This document shows positions 9,625 through 17,191 of a DNA stretch of 56,869 bases, one piece after another; within the stretch, counting starts at the first letter, position 1; each line of letters begins with the position of its first letter. The position numbers and the translations under genes are program-made. Origin of the DNA: Ruminococcus sp. Phil11 (lineage in GTDB: Bacteria > Bacillota > Clostridia > Oscillospirales > Ruminococcaceae); contig MSGZ01000038.1 in assembly GCA_001940925.1 (NCBI GenBank), forward strand, positions 1 to 56,869. Reading direction: 5' to 3'. Under the pieces are notes generated by a model. It saw only the letters and a program-made list of their open reading frames with translations, had not been told where the DNA came from and searched no databases.

Positions 9625-9638
9625 GGCAATATATTGCC
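9625..9638. promoter_or_regulatory. 14-bp perfect palindrome upstream of the lipoprotein gene
   Basis: GGCAATATATTGCC lies between the GH42 stop and the lipoprotein start. It is long enough to be an operator half-site pair, and no strong -35/-10 pair is evident here. Function unknown. Confidence 0.3.
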
Positions 9639-9672
9639 AATATCATATAAATAGTACAAAAGGAGAGCGATT

Positions 9673-10050
9673 ATGAAACGGAAAGCTCTTTGCGCGGTGC
9701 TCGGCTGCATGATGCTGCTGACCGGCTGCGGCGGCCCGAAGATACCGAAAAACGAGAAGCTGCAAAAGAAAATGGAGGACAAATCCTATACTGTGAAGAT
9801 TACGGAGGACGAATCCCTCGGCAGCATTTTCACAGCAAAAAAAGACAGTGAGTTTCTCTATGTCTACCGCCTCAACACCGCGCAGGATACCGCCGATTTC
9901 TACGAAATGTTTGAAACCGGCAGCACCGAATACGACCGGCTGTATCAGTTTCAGGATGACAGCCGGCTCGGCAATGTCGTGATCTGCGCGACGGAGACTG
10001 CCTTCGCCGATTCCGGCATCATCATCACGGAGGAAGATCAGAAGCAATGA
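9673..10050 (+). CDS. Small lipoprotein of unknown function
   Basis: A 125-residue protein with a lipoprotein signal: MKRKALCAVLGCMMLLTGC ends in a clear lipobox (LTGC), so Cys19 should be lipidated and the protein held on the outer face of the membrane. The mature part is hydrophilic and rich in charged residues, with no motif I recognise. An AAAGGAG site precedes the ATG. Its stop overlaps the start of the muramidase gene by 4 nt (ATGA), which suggests translational coupling and a joint envelope role. Confidence 0.8.
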   Translation: MKRKALCAVLGCMMLLTGCGGPKIPKNEKLQKKMEDKSYTVKITEDESLGSIFTAKKDSEFLYVYRLNTAQDTADFYEMFETGSTEYDRLYQFQDDSRLGNVVICATETAFADSGIIITEEDQKQ

Positions 10051-10823
10051 GCGAGACCAAAACCGAAACCGCATCGTCACCCTCCCCGCGCCGCCGCAGG
10101 CTCCTTCTGATCGGTGTACTGCTGCTGCTCGGGATCTTTGTCGTTCAGATGTTCCGCGAAGGCGTGCTCTGGTTCAATATGCCGTCCCGCCGGAAATATC
10201 CCGTGCGCGGCGTGGATGCGTCGCATTATCAGGGGCAGATGGACTGGGAAACGATCGCCTCGCAGAACATCACATTTGCGTTCCTGAAGGCAACGGAGGG
10301 CTCCGGCACTGTGGACGACTGCTTTGCCGAGAACTGGGAAAACGCCCGTGCCGCGGGGCTTGCGGTCGGTGCATACCACTTTTTCAGCTTTGACAGTGCC
10401 GCCGAAACGCAGGCGGACAATTACTGCGCGGTCGTGCCGGCCAGCGAGAATGCGCTGCCGCCGGTCATTGATCTGGAATTTTACCGCTCCGACAACCTGC
10501 CCGAACCCGACGAGGTGCGCCGGAACCTGCGCATTCTGCTCGGCAGACTGCGGGATGCCTACGGCAGAAAGCCGATCATCTACACCACAAGGACCTGCTG
10601 GACGCAGTACCTCAAGGATACCGATCTGGACTATACGCTCTGGATCCGCAGCATTTTTACGGAGCCCTCGGACGATTTTGAGCCGCAGTGGACCTTCTGG
10701 CAGTATAACCCCCGCGGAATGCTGGACGGCTATACCGGCGGCGATGTGCTGATCGACCTCAACGTCTTTCGCGGCACACCGGAGGAGTTCCGGAAATATG
10801 CCGATTCCGGCAGTAAAGAGTGA
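10047..10823 (+). CDS. Membrane-anchored GH25 muramidase (lysozyme)
   Basis: A 258-residue protein. Residues ~18-36 (LLLIGVLLLLGIFVVQMF) form a membrane anchor, followed by a GH25 N-acetylmuramidase domain. Family landmarks are GVDASHYQG near residue 52, FLKATEGSG with its Glu, AYHFFSFD, VIDLEF with the acidic pair, and WQYNPRG. It would cleave the MurNAc-GlcNAc bond of peptidoglycan outside the membrane. It is translationally coupled to the upstream lipoprotein. A tethered enzyme points to cell-wall remodelling rather than lysis; a phage origin is unlikely because no phage genes are nearby. Confidence 0.9.
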   Translation: MSETKTETASSPSPRRRRLLLIGVLLLLGIFVVQMFREGVLWFNMPSRRKYPVRGVDASHYQGQMDWETIASQNITFAFLKATEGSGTVDDCFAENWENARAAGLAVGAYHFFSFDSAAETQADNYCAVVPASENALPPVIDLEFYRSDNLPEPDEVRRNLRILLGRLRDAYGRKPIIYTTRTCWTQYLKDTDLDYTLWIRSIFTEPSDDFEPQWTFWQYNPRGMLDGYTGGDVLIDLNVFRGTPEEFRKYADSGSKE

Positions 10824-10874
10824 ATAACGAATCGTGAACGGATGCGGGGAACGCCCCGCGAAAGGAGATAGATC

Positions 10875-11420
10875 ATGCGAGTCATCACCGGAACCGCAAG
10901 AGGCAGACGCCTCGTGACACCGGAGGGCATGGACACCCGCCCGACGACCGACAAGGTCAAGGAGGCGGTCTGTTCCTCCCTGCAGTTTGATTTTCCCGGC
11001 GCAAACGTGCTCGATCTGTTCGCGGGCAGCGGACAAATGGGCATTGAGGCATTAAGCCGCGGTGCGCGCCATGCGACCTTCATCGACAGCGACCAGCGTG
11101 CAATCGACTGCATCAAACAGAATGTCAAGGCCTGCCGCTTCTCCGATACCGCCGTGATCCTCAAAACAGACGCGTTGAGCTTCCTGCAGCGGTGCACCGA
11201 AAAGTTCGATATCGCCTTCCTCGATCCGCCCTACCGGCATGACACCCTGCTGCAGATCCTGCCGGTTCTGGCCGAAAAAATGCAGAAAAACGGCATTATT
11301 GTCTGCGAACATGAGCCGGAATGCAAATTACCGCAAACAATTCTTCATTTTGACTTGCAAAAGCCAAAAAAATATGGTAAAATAATAATAAGTGTTTACC
11401 GGAACACGAAAGAAGACTGA
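10875..11420 (+). CDS. rsmD: 16S rRNA (guanine966-N2)-methyltransferase RsmD
   Basis: A 181-residue SAM-dependent methyltransferase. MRVITGTARGRRL at the start and TRPTTDKVKEAVCSSL are signatures of RsmD, VLDLFAGSGQMGIEALSRGA is the SAM-binding motif I, and FLDPPY is the catalytic (D/N)PPY motif. It methylates G966 of 16S rRNA during 30S assembly. rsmD followed by coaD is a common Firmicutes arrangement; here one membrane-protein gene separates them. A hairpin (GCGGGG-AAC-G-CCCCGC, near 10847-10862) sits just before its AAAGGAG site. Confidence 0.95.
   Translation: MRVITGTARGRRLVTPEGMDTRPTTDKVKEAVCSSLQFDFPGANVLDLFAGSGQMGIEALSRGARHATFIDSDQRAIDCIKQNVKACRFSDTAVILKTDALSFLQRCTEKFDIAFLDPPYRHDTLLQILPVLAEKMQKNGIIVCEHEPECKLPQTILHFDLQKPKKYGKIIISVYRNTKED
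11355..11383 (+). promoter_or_regulatory. Internal sigma-A-like promoter within rsmD
   Basis: TTGCAA (11355-11360) and TAAAAT (11378-11383), 17 bp apart, lie in the AT-rich 3' end of rsmD. They would start a transcript near 11390 that serves the membrane-protein gene, coaD and downstream genes. Confidence 0.55.
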
Positions 11421-11421
11421 A

Positions 11422-12039
11422 ATGGAACAGCTCTATCAGAACATGACCGGAGAAAAGCTCCTGCGGAAGATCAGCCGGAAAGCCGTCCGGCGGATCGTCA
11501 CGGATATTCTGATTCTCGCGGCAGTCGGATTGTTTGCAGTCGGCATGACCGTCCCGCTCTTTCAGGATTTCAAACAGAATTTCTGGGCAATGTTCCTGCT
11601 GCCGTTCTGGTTTCTCTGCGTGTATTATCCGGTCAGGGATATTGCAAAACAAATCGGTATTATCCGCAGCAGAGAGCAGGGCGAACCGTTCAGCCGCTAC
11701 GGTGCCCCCGATGAAATCGCGGCGGTGCTGGCGGATCCGGAAAACGAACAACTGCTCCCCTGCAAGCGGATCATTCTGACGCGCAGCTATCTGATGCGGC
11801 GGGACGATTTCATCACATATATCCCGCTTGCCGATCTCGCCGCAATCCTCGGACATGTCCGGCACGGCAAGCATCCCTGCGTGATTCTGAACATCTGGAC
11901 ACGTGACGGGCTGCAGAAGGAATACCGCACAGAGGAAATTCCGCTGTTCCGCTCCAACGATAAATTTTACCGGGAGATCGCAGACGCACTTTCCGAAGTG
12001 CTGCCGCTTTATGCGCCGGACTGCAGGCTCTCGCTCTGA
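11422..12039 (+). CDS. Two-pass membrane protein of unknown function
   Basis: A 205-residue protein. Hydrophobic segments near residues 24-45 and 52-68 are followed by a ~130-residue soluble domain. I do not recognise the family. The soluble part has a run of short beta strands (CKRIILTRSYLMRR, FITYIPLADLAAI) that could be a PH-like fold, which is a guess. ATG 11422, just after the rsmD stop, is preferred over GTG 11392, which overlaps rsmD and coincides with the predicted transcript start. Its place between rsmD and coaD implies cotranscription only. Confidence 0.7.
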   Translation: MEQLYQNMTGEKLLRKISRKAVRRIVTDILILAAVGLFAVGMTVPLFQDFKQNFWAMFLLPFWFLCVYYPVRDIAKQIGIIRSREQGEPFSRYGAPDEIAAVLADPENEQLLPCKRIILTRSYLMRRDDFITYIPLADLAAILGHVRHGKHPCVILNIWTRDGLQKEYRTEEIPLFRSNDKFYREIADALSEVLPLYAPDCRLSL

Positions 12040-12079
12040 TAGTTCATACAGAAAAAACGACAGGAAAGGACAACGCTTC

Positions 12080-12673
12080 ATGAGTGAAAAAAAACGCCGC
12101 GTCGCGGTCTGCCCCGGCAGCTTCGACCCGGTCACATTCGGACATCTCGATATCATCGGGAGAGCGTCAAAGCTCTTTGACAAGGTGATCGTGCTCGTTT
12201 CCGCGAATCTCGAAAAGCACCCGGCCTTTACGCTGACCGAACGTCTGCTGATGATCGAAAAGGTCATAAAGGATTTTGATAATATTGTCATTGACATTCT
12301 CGATGACGAGCTCCTTGCGGATTATGTCCGCAGGGTCGGCGCGGACGCGATCGTCAAGGGCCTCAGAGCCGTCACCGACTTTGAATATGAGTTCCAGATG
12401 GCACTCGGCAACAAAAAGCTCTGCCCCGAAGCCGAGACCGTCTTTCTGACGACCGCTGCCGAGAACATGTATCTCAGCTCCAGCATCGTCAAGCAGATCG
12501 CGACGCTCGGCGGCGATATCAGCAGCTTTGTGCCGCCGGAGATCGCCCCCGCAATCGCAGACCGCCTGCGAAAGAAAAATATCTATTCAGCTTCCCCGAA
12601 GCCTGACAGTGCACAGACGATCCGGGAGGTTCAGCAATTTGCAAACGCAATCGGAAAGGATGAATCAGAATGA
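12080..12673 (+). CDS. coaD: Phosphopantetheine adenylyltransferase (CoaD)
   Basis: A 197-residue enzyme that adenylylates 4'-phosphopantetheine to dephospho-CoA, the penultimate step of coenzyme A synthesis. The nucleotidyltransferase motif PGSFDPVTFGHLDII, the central KGLRAVTDFEYEFQMA and the C-terminal YLSSSIVKQIATLGGD are all CoaD hallmarks. The enzyme is usually ~160 residues; here ~35 extra polar residues extend the C terminus. ATG 12080 has an AGGAAAGGA site upstream. Its stop overlaps the next start by 4 nt (ATGA). Confidence 0.95.
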   Translation: MSEKKRRVAVCPGSFDPVTFGHLDIIGRASKLFDKVIVLVSANLEKHPAFTLTERLLMIEKVIKDFDNIVIDILDDELLADYVRRVGADAIVKGLRAVTDFEYEFQMALGNKKLCPEAETVFLTTAAENMYLSSSIVKQIATLGGDISSFVPPEIAPAIADRLRKKNIYSASPKPDSAQTIREVQQFANAIGKDESE

Positions 12674-13113
12674 GCGTATTTGATATTCTCGATGAAATGG
12701 ATGACATGCTGGACAATGCCAAGGCAGTCCCGCTTGCCGCACACAGAGTCCTCATTGACGGCGACCGTCTCCGCGAGCTGGTCAACGATATCCGTCTCGC
12801 GATGCCGAAGGAAATGAAGCGTGCGCAGACGATCGACTATGACTGCGACCGCATCATGAAGGAAGCACAGTCGAATGCCGAAAGCATCATTCACGGTGCC
12901 GAGGAGCGCGCAAAGGGTCTGGTCGCGGAAAACGCGATCGTTGAGGAAGCCAAGCGCAGAGCGCACGAGATCCTCGCAAAGACCAAGACCAAGTGTGAGG
13001 AGACCAAGGAGGCAACTGCGTCCTATGTGCTGACCTCGCTCAATGCGACCGAGAACCGCCTGAACGAGCTGCTCAACGATCTGAAGCGCGAGAAGGAAAA
13101 CTGGAACAAGTAA
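12670..13113 (+). CDS. Coiled-coil protein encoded next to coaD
   Basis: A 147-residue, almost entirely helical and highly charged protein. Long heptad-like runs (residues ~45-147) alternate Ala with Glu and Lys, like ATP-synthase b/E-type stalks or DivIVA-like proteins. It begins with MSVFDILDEMDDML. Proteins of this type next to coaD are, to my knowledge, often loosely labelled ATPase, but there is no Walker motif. It is translationally coupled to coaD upstream and to the VanZ-like gene downstream (TAATG). Confidence 0.7.
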   Translation: MSVFDILDEMDDMLDNAKAVPLAAHRVLIDGDRLRELVNDIRLAMPKEMKRAQTIDYDCDRIMKEAQSNAESIIHGAEERAKGLVAENAIVEEAKRRAHEILAKTKTKCEETKEATASYVLTSLNATENRLNELLNDLKREKENWNK

Positions 13114-13649
13114 TGCGCAGCCGCCGCACCGCATTCCGGATCCTGCTCCTGCTGACACTGGTCTGGATGGGCGTGATCTTCTGGTTCTCCTCCCGCAATG
13201 CGGCGGAATCCAGCTCGCTCAGCCGCGGCCTGCTGCGGGGGATCCTGAGCGTGATCGTACCGCACTGGGAGCAGCGGACAGCCGCGGCGCAGTTACAGAT
13301 CATCCGCGCCGTGCATACGCTGTTCCGCAAGCTCGGGCATTTTTCGGAGTTTACCGTGCTCGGCCTGCTGCTGGCCATGACGCTCCGCCTGTTCTTCCGA
13401 CCGGATCAGATCCGCCGACAATCGCACCCCCGCCTGACGGGGATCGCGCTGCCGGCGCTTTTGGCGTTGCTGTACGCCTGCTCGGATGAGATCCACCAGC
13501 GGTTTGTCGCCGGAAGAAGCTGCGAGCTCCGCGATGTCTGCATTGATCTTGCGGGTGCCTTCTGCGGCATTCTTTGCTGTATGCTGCTGCTGCGGATCCG
13601 AAAAAAGCACCGTCTCCGCCGGATCAGGCATGAGAACCCGGCGTGCTGA
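13113..13649 (+). CDS. VanZ-like family membrane protein
   Basis: A 178-residue protein with about four membrane helices. The pattern W..VIFWFSS near the N terminus, a central KLGHFSEFTVLGLL and SDEIHQRFVAGRSCELRDVCIDLAGA match the VanZ-like family. VanZ gives low-level teicoplanin resistance in enterococci, but most chromosomal relatives have no known role. Its start overlaps the preceding stop (TAATG). A strong terminator follows, so it closes the operon. Confidence 0.85.
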   Translation: MRSRRTAFRILLLLTLVWMGVIFWFSSRNAAESSSLSRGLLRGILSVIVPHWEQRTAAAQLQIIRAVHTLFRKLGHFSEFTVLGLLLAMTLRLFFRPDQIRRQSHPRLTGIALPALLALLYACSDEIHQRFVAGRSCELRDVCIDLAGAFCGILCCMLLLRIRKKHRLRRIRHENPAC

Positions 13650-13663
13650 TTCAGAAAAAAACA

Positions 13664-13709
13664 AGCCATAGTAGCTCTGACGCAAGGTCAGATGTACTAT
13701 GGCTTTTTT
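13664..13709. terminator. Bidirectional rho-independent terminator
   Basis: The stem AGCCATAGTA...TACTATGGCT is extended by GTCTGAC-type pairing around a GCAA loop. A-runs flank the left side and seven Ts the right. It lies between the VanZ-like gene (plus) and the anti-sigma gene (minus), so it can end transcripts from both sides. Confidence 0.85.
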
Positions 13710-13743
13710 TATTGAACGCGCAGAGATGCCGGAACGAATGCGC

Positions 13744-14403
13744 TCATTCAGCAGTGTCTGCCCGCCAGAGCACATGTTCCGTGTCGGTCACATCGTCGTA
13801 GTAGAACACATAATTGATCGGGCTGTCCTCATTCAGCTTGACCTCGATGCGCTCCTCATAGCTGTTTACAGACCACGGGATCAGCTTTGCAATGCGGAAC
13901 ATTTTGAGCGTATAGCCCCTGCCCGCCTTTTTATCCTTGTTAAAGGGCTGGTCTGTTCCGAAGTGATTGCCGTCTGTATCGCTGATCGTCGGCCTGATAT
14001 AGCAGGACAGCGCGGCTGCATTGCCCTTCATGCAGAGCCAGAGCTTCCCCTCGGAATCCTCCTCGACACGGACATTCTCCGCGAGATTGTATTTGTCGTA
14101 GTCCATGGTGCAGTCCGTCGTCGCCCAGATAAATCCGCCGAACAGTCCGGCAGCGGCCAGAATGACTGCGATCGCCGCGGCGGCGACCTTTGCAAGGCGC
14201 ATCCGCTTTTTGATCTTTCTGATCGCGGAGATATCCCTGTCCGCCTCAATGGAAATTTTGCGGTTCATTTTATCCAGCTCCGCCGCGCATTCTTTGCATT
14301 CTGCGAGATGCTCTGTGACGGTTTTTTTCGAGAGTTCACTGCATACGCCGTCTGCATAGAGCGGCAGCAGGTCACGGATCAGTTCACAATTCTTCTTGCT
14401 CAT
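13744..14403 (-). CDS. Zinc-finger transmembrane anti-sigma factor
   Basis: A 219-residue protein. The N terminus carries the zinc-binding anti-sigma (ZAS, zf-HC2) motif HLAECKEC (H-x3-C-x2-C, residues ~33-40). A membrane helix follows near residues 72-95 (VAAAAIAVILAAAGLFGGFIW), then a ~120-residue outer domain of unknown fold. It would hold its cognate ECF sigma factor inactive until an envelope signal arrives. Its start overlaps the stop of the sigma gene by 4 nt (ATGA), the usual coupling for such pairs. Confidence 0.88.
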   Translation of the reverse strand: MSKKNCELIRDLLPLYADGVCSELSKKTVTEHLAECKECAAELDKMNRKISIEADRDISAIRKIKKRMRLAKVAAAAIAVILAAAGLFGGFIWATTDCTMDYDKYNLAENVRVEEDSEGKLWLCMKGNAAALSCYIRPTISDTDGNHFGTDQPFNKDKKAGRGYTLKMFRIAKLIPWSVNSYEERIEVKLNEDSPINYVFYYDDVTDTEHVLWRADTAE

Positions 14404-14888
14404 TTTGATTCCTCCTCTAATGCTTCCATGATCATCAGCTTTGCGCGGTGAAAGGTCACGCGCGCCCAGCTTTCGGTCTTTCCGAACAGATCGCCGATCT
14501 GCCGGAAGCTGAGCTCCCCGAATACCCGCAGCGAAAAGACCTCCTTCTGCGGATCCTTCATCCCGTGGAGAATGCGGTGGATCTGCATGGCCTGCTCGGT
14601 GTTTTCGAGATGCTCCTCAACGGAAACGCCCGTATCTGCGTGTGTTTCCGGGATTTCCTCACCGGTATAGCGGTTCTGCCGCCTGCAGTGCGTCAGATAG
14701 AGATTTTTTGCGATCTGACAGAGCCAGACACGGACGTCGCAGTCCCCGCGGAATTTGTCCGAGGCTTTGACCGCCCTGAAAAATGTTTCCTGCGTCAGCT
14801 CCTCCGCGAGCGATTCGTCCCGCGAGATCGAGCACAGATACAGATAAACGGAATGAAAATATTGGTTGTAAAGCGCTTCAACATCCAT
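14400..14888 (-). CDS. ECF RNA polymerase sigma factor (first pair)
   Basis: A 162-residue ECF sigma factor. Region 2 includes YNQYFHSVYLYL, AEELTQETFFRA and VRVWLCQIAKNLY; region 4 includes LSFRQIGDLFGKTESWARVTFHRAKLMI, the DNA-reading helix-turn-helix. ATG 14888 with its AAAGGGGG site is chosen over an in-frame start 60 nt upstream. It is coupled to the zinc-finger anti-sigma gene and transcribed divergently from a second sigma gene. Confidence 0.92.
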   Translation of the reverse strand: MDVEALYNQYFHSVYLYLCSISRDESLAEELTQETFFRAVKASDKFRGDCDVRVWLCQIAKNLYLTHCRRQNRYTGEEIPETHADTGVSVEEHLENTEQAMQIHRILHGMKDPQKEVFSLRVFGELSFRQIGDLFGKTESWARVTFHRAKLMIMEALEEESK

Positions 14889-14966
14889 GAGGTTTCCCCC
14901 TTTCTGTCCGTAAGACAACGCAGGACGGTTTTCGTTACAGGGAATCAAAAAATTTTTTCTCTCTTT

Positions 14967-14995
14967 ATTTTATCGTGCCGCGGGGCGTTTGTCAA
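14967..14995 (-). promoter_or_regulatory. Sigma-A promoter of the first ECF pair
   Basis: On the minus strand, TTGACA (14990-14995) and TAAAAT (14967-14972) are 17 bp apart. A GTAAC-type element at 14934-14939 farther downstream might be an ECF -35, but no convincing -10 partner is visible. Confidence 0.75.
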
Positions 14996-15004
14996 GCGGG
15001 GGCA

Positions 15005-15033
15005 TTGACCGCATTTTCAAAATCAGGTATAAT
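15005..15033 (+). promoter_or_regulatory. Sigma-A promoter of the second ECF pair
   Basis: TTGACC (15005-15010) and TATAAT (15028-15033), 17 bp apart. Only 9 bp separate its -35 box from that of the opposing promoter. Confidence 0.78.
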
Positions 15034-15093
15034 ATTGTGTAACCTTTCATGGGCTTGCTGCGTTCATAAGGGCAGAGGAAGGAGGTGCACGGG

Positions 15094-15648
15094 ATGCAGG
15101 AGGAAACGCTCATCAGGCTGCTGCGGCAGCAGAATGAGAATGCCCTGCGCGATGTGATCCGGCAGTACAGTGCATATGTCAGCACGGTCATCCGGAACGT
15201 CGGCAGAGGCGCCTTCAATGAAAGCGACGTAGAGGAAATGGCCGCAGACGTATTCGTTGCCGTCTGGCAGAATGCGGATAAGCTGAACGGCAAAAGGCTC
15301 CGTCCGTATCTCGGCGTGCTGGCGCGGAATCAGGCGATCGACTGTCTGCGCCGGATGCATTTCACGGTGCCGCTCGATGAAGTCACGCTGACAAGCGGCA
15401 GCGATATCGCGGCGGAAACGGAGCAGAAAATGCTCTCCGAAGCCGTGCGGTCGGTGATCGGCGGCATGGCGGAGAACGACCGGGATATCTTGCTGCGGTT
15501 TTACTTCTTCTGTGAGCATATCCCGCAGATCGCGGCGAGCCTGCAGCTCTCGGAAACGGCTGCAAAAACAAGACTGTTCCGCGCAAGGAAAAAGCTGCTC
15601 GCGGAACTCAGGGAAAGGGGTTATTGCTATGAAAATGAATCTGTTTGA
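15094..15648 (+). CDS. ECF RNA polymerase sigma factor (second pair)
   Basis: A 184-residue ECF sigma factor. Region 2 contains NESDVEEMAADVFVAVWQNA and LRPYLGVLARNQAIDCLRR; region 4 contains HIPQIAASLQLSETAAKTRLFRARKKL. ATG 15094 is 8 nt after a strong GGAAGGAGG site, better than the GTG 9 nt upstream. It overlaps the next gene by 20 nt, which couples it to a membrane-anchored partner without a zinc motif. It is clearly divergent from the sigma factor at 14400-14888, so the two loci are not a recent duplication. Confidence 0.92.
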   Translation: MQEETLIRLLRQQNENALRDVIRQYSAYVSTVIRNVGRGAFNESDVEEMAADVFVAVWQNADKLNGKRLRPYLGVLARNQAIDCLRRMHFTVPLDEVTLTSGSDIAAETEQKMLSEAVRSVIGGMAENDRDILLRFYFFCEHIPQIAASLQLSETAAKTRLFRARKKLLAELRERGYCYENESV

Positions 15649-16849
15649 TCTGTTCAAAGGCTATGACGGGACGCTCCCGGAAATCAAGGAGGAACCCTGC
15701 AATACCGACCGCATTGAACAGCTCGTCATGCAGAAAACCGGAACATCCCGCATCCGGCAGACGAAGAAACGGCGTCTGCCCGTGATGATCGCGGCAGCGG
15801 CGGCGGCCGCTGCGGTATTCGGCGTCAGCGCGGCGGCGGTCTCCGGACGGCTCGATCTGTTCAAAAATATCCTCGGGCGGACGGTGCTCTCGGATGCGGA
15901 AAATCTGCCGCTGATGAGCGATGCCGCAGACCCGGCTGCAATGGAGCAGTTCATGCAGGAGGACGAAACGGTCTTTGCAGGCAGCGACAGCCTGCGCGTT
16001 TCGACAGTCGGCATGTACAGCGACAACAGCACCGTGATGCTCTCTCTGGAGCTGATCCCGCAGAACGGAACTGTTCTGCCGGAGGATGCCGTATTTGTGC
16101 CGTATTTCTACCGCGCAGACGGTTCTCTGATCGAGGGCGGCATTGACAGAGCGGAAACACTCACCGCTGACCCGTCCGGCCATGCGTATTACCTGACCTA
16201 TTATCTCGCGGCACCGGAGCTTGCGGGCAGCACGATCCGGGCGGAGCTGAAAAATGCGTATACACCGGCGCAGATCGGCGCAGTCCGTGCTGGCATTCAG
16301 GCGGCGCAGGAACAGTGGCGCGCAGACTACGGCGCGGATTCCATGAGCACGGATGACTGGAAGGCACTCTGGCAGGCGGAAAACCTTGACGGCCGCACCG
16401 CCGAAACGGAAGCTTCTTTGCTGGAAAGCAGCGGGGCGGTCATCTCCGGCACATGGTCTGCGGAGATCGCCGTGCAGAATGCCGCGGCACCGCGGGTCTT
16501 TGCTACGGATGATTTCCGCGTCACGGCGGACAGCCTCTCGCTGACAGCAGAAAATCACAGCGACACGGCAGACGTCGGGTTCATGGTCACGCTGACCGAC
16601 GGTACCAGACTGCTCGATGCGGGCGGGACTTCGGAGACGCAGGCACTTTACGACGCGGGCATTCTCTCCGCGGGCGATGCCGTAAAGCAGTTTGCTTACG
16701 GCCGCGGCACGGATGACGGCATGGTCTGGTGCTACAGCGAACCGGTGCAGACCTCTGATATCGCGGCGGTCACGGCACTGGTCTATACCTATGAAAACGG
16801 GGTGCAGGTCACCGCTTCACCGCTTGCAGAGCTATCTGCGGCGGAGTAA
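15629..16849 (+). CDS. Membrane-anchored anti-sigma-like protein with large extracellular domain
   Basis: A 406-residue protein that starts inside the sigma gene. About 45 cytoplasmic residues (MKMNLFDLFKGYDGTLPEI...) precede a membrane helix near residues 49-68, rich in Ala (VMIAAAAAAAAVFGVSAAAV). The remaining ~330 residues should be extracellular and rich in short beta strands, similar to DUF4179-type sigma partners. There is no zinc-binding H-x3-C-x2-C motif. Position and topology suggest it is the anti-sigma factor; this is inferred from context. Confidence 0.72.
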   Translation: MKMNLFDLFKGYDGTLPEIKEEPCNTDRIEQLVMQKTGTSRIRQTKKRRLPVMIAAAAAAAAVFGVSAAAVSGRLDLFKNILGRTVLSDAENLPLMSDAADPAAMEQFMQEDETVFAGSDSLRVSTVGMYSDNSTVMLSLELIPQNGTVLPEDAVFVPYFYRADGSLIEGGIDRAETLTADPSGHAYYLTYYLAAPELAGSTIRAELKNAYTPAQIGAVRAGIQAAQEQWRADYGADSMSTDDWKALWQAENLDGRTAETEASLLESSGAVISGTWSAEIAVQNAAAPRVFATDDFRVTADSLSLTAENHSDTADVGFMVTLTDGTRLLDAGGTSETQALYDAGILSAGDAVKQFAYGRGTDDGMVWCYSEPVQTSDIAAVTALVYTYENGVQVTASPLAELSAAE

Positions 16850-16864
16850 CGAACTCTACAAATC

Positions 16865-16895
16865 GGGTGCCGGCAGAGAAGCCGGCACCCTTTTT
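16865..16895 (+). terminator. Rho-independent terminator of the second ECF operon
   Basis: A perfect 10-bp stem, GGGTGCCGGC with GCCGGCACCC, a 6-nt loop and five Ts. Confidence 0.9.
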
Positions 16896-17092
16896 GCATT
16901 GCGCTGTACGGATTGTTTCACGACGGCCAAACGGCAGCAACATCCTTTTATGAGGATTGCACAGCATTAAAGCAAACGGATCCCGCGGAAAACAGACCGC
17001 ACCTTGTCAAATCCGACAGGAATCCGCAGTTTTCACGGGTAGTTTGTGGAATATGCTGTAGGATGACATGGAAAATTCGTGAATTTGGCGGG
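16896..17092. other. Intergenic region before the GH94 promoter
   Basis: No gene, repeat or RNA motif is recognisable in this stretch between the terminator and the cellobiose phosphorylase promoter. Confidence 0.5.
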
Positions 17093-17121
17093 TTGTAATT
17101 TTGTGCAAGTTGTGCTATAAT
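17093..17121 (+). promoter_or_regulatory. Promoter of the cellobiose phosphorylase gene
   Basis: TTGTAA (17093-17098) and TATAAT (17116-17121), spaced 17 bp. The suboptimal -35 fits a regulated promoter. Confidence 0.72.
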
Positions 17122-17132
17122 TAGGTATATCT

Positions 17133-17147
17133 GTGCAGTTTATGCAC
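17133..17147. promoter_or_regulatory. Candidate operator downstream of the GH94 promoter
   Basis: The inverted repeat GTGCA-N5-TGCAC begins about 5 nt after the predicted transcript start, a classic repressor position. A related half-site, GTGCAAGTTGTGC, overlaps the promoter spacer. The repressor is not identified in this window. Confidence 0.4.
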
Positions 17148-17191
17148 TTGATTGAATATTTGAATGATATATGCAAAAGGAGCGTACAACC

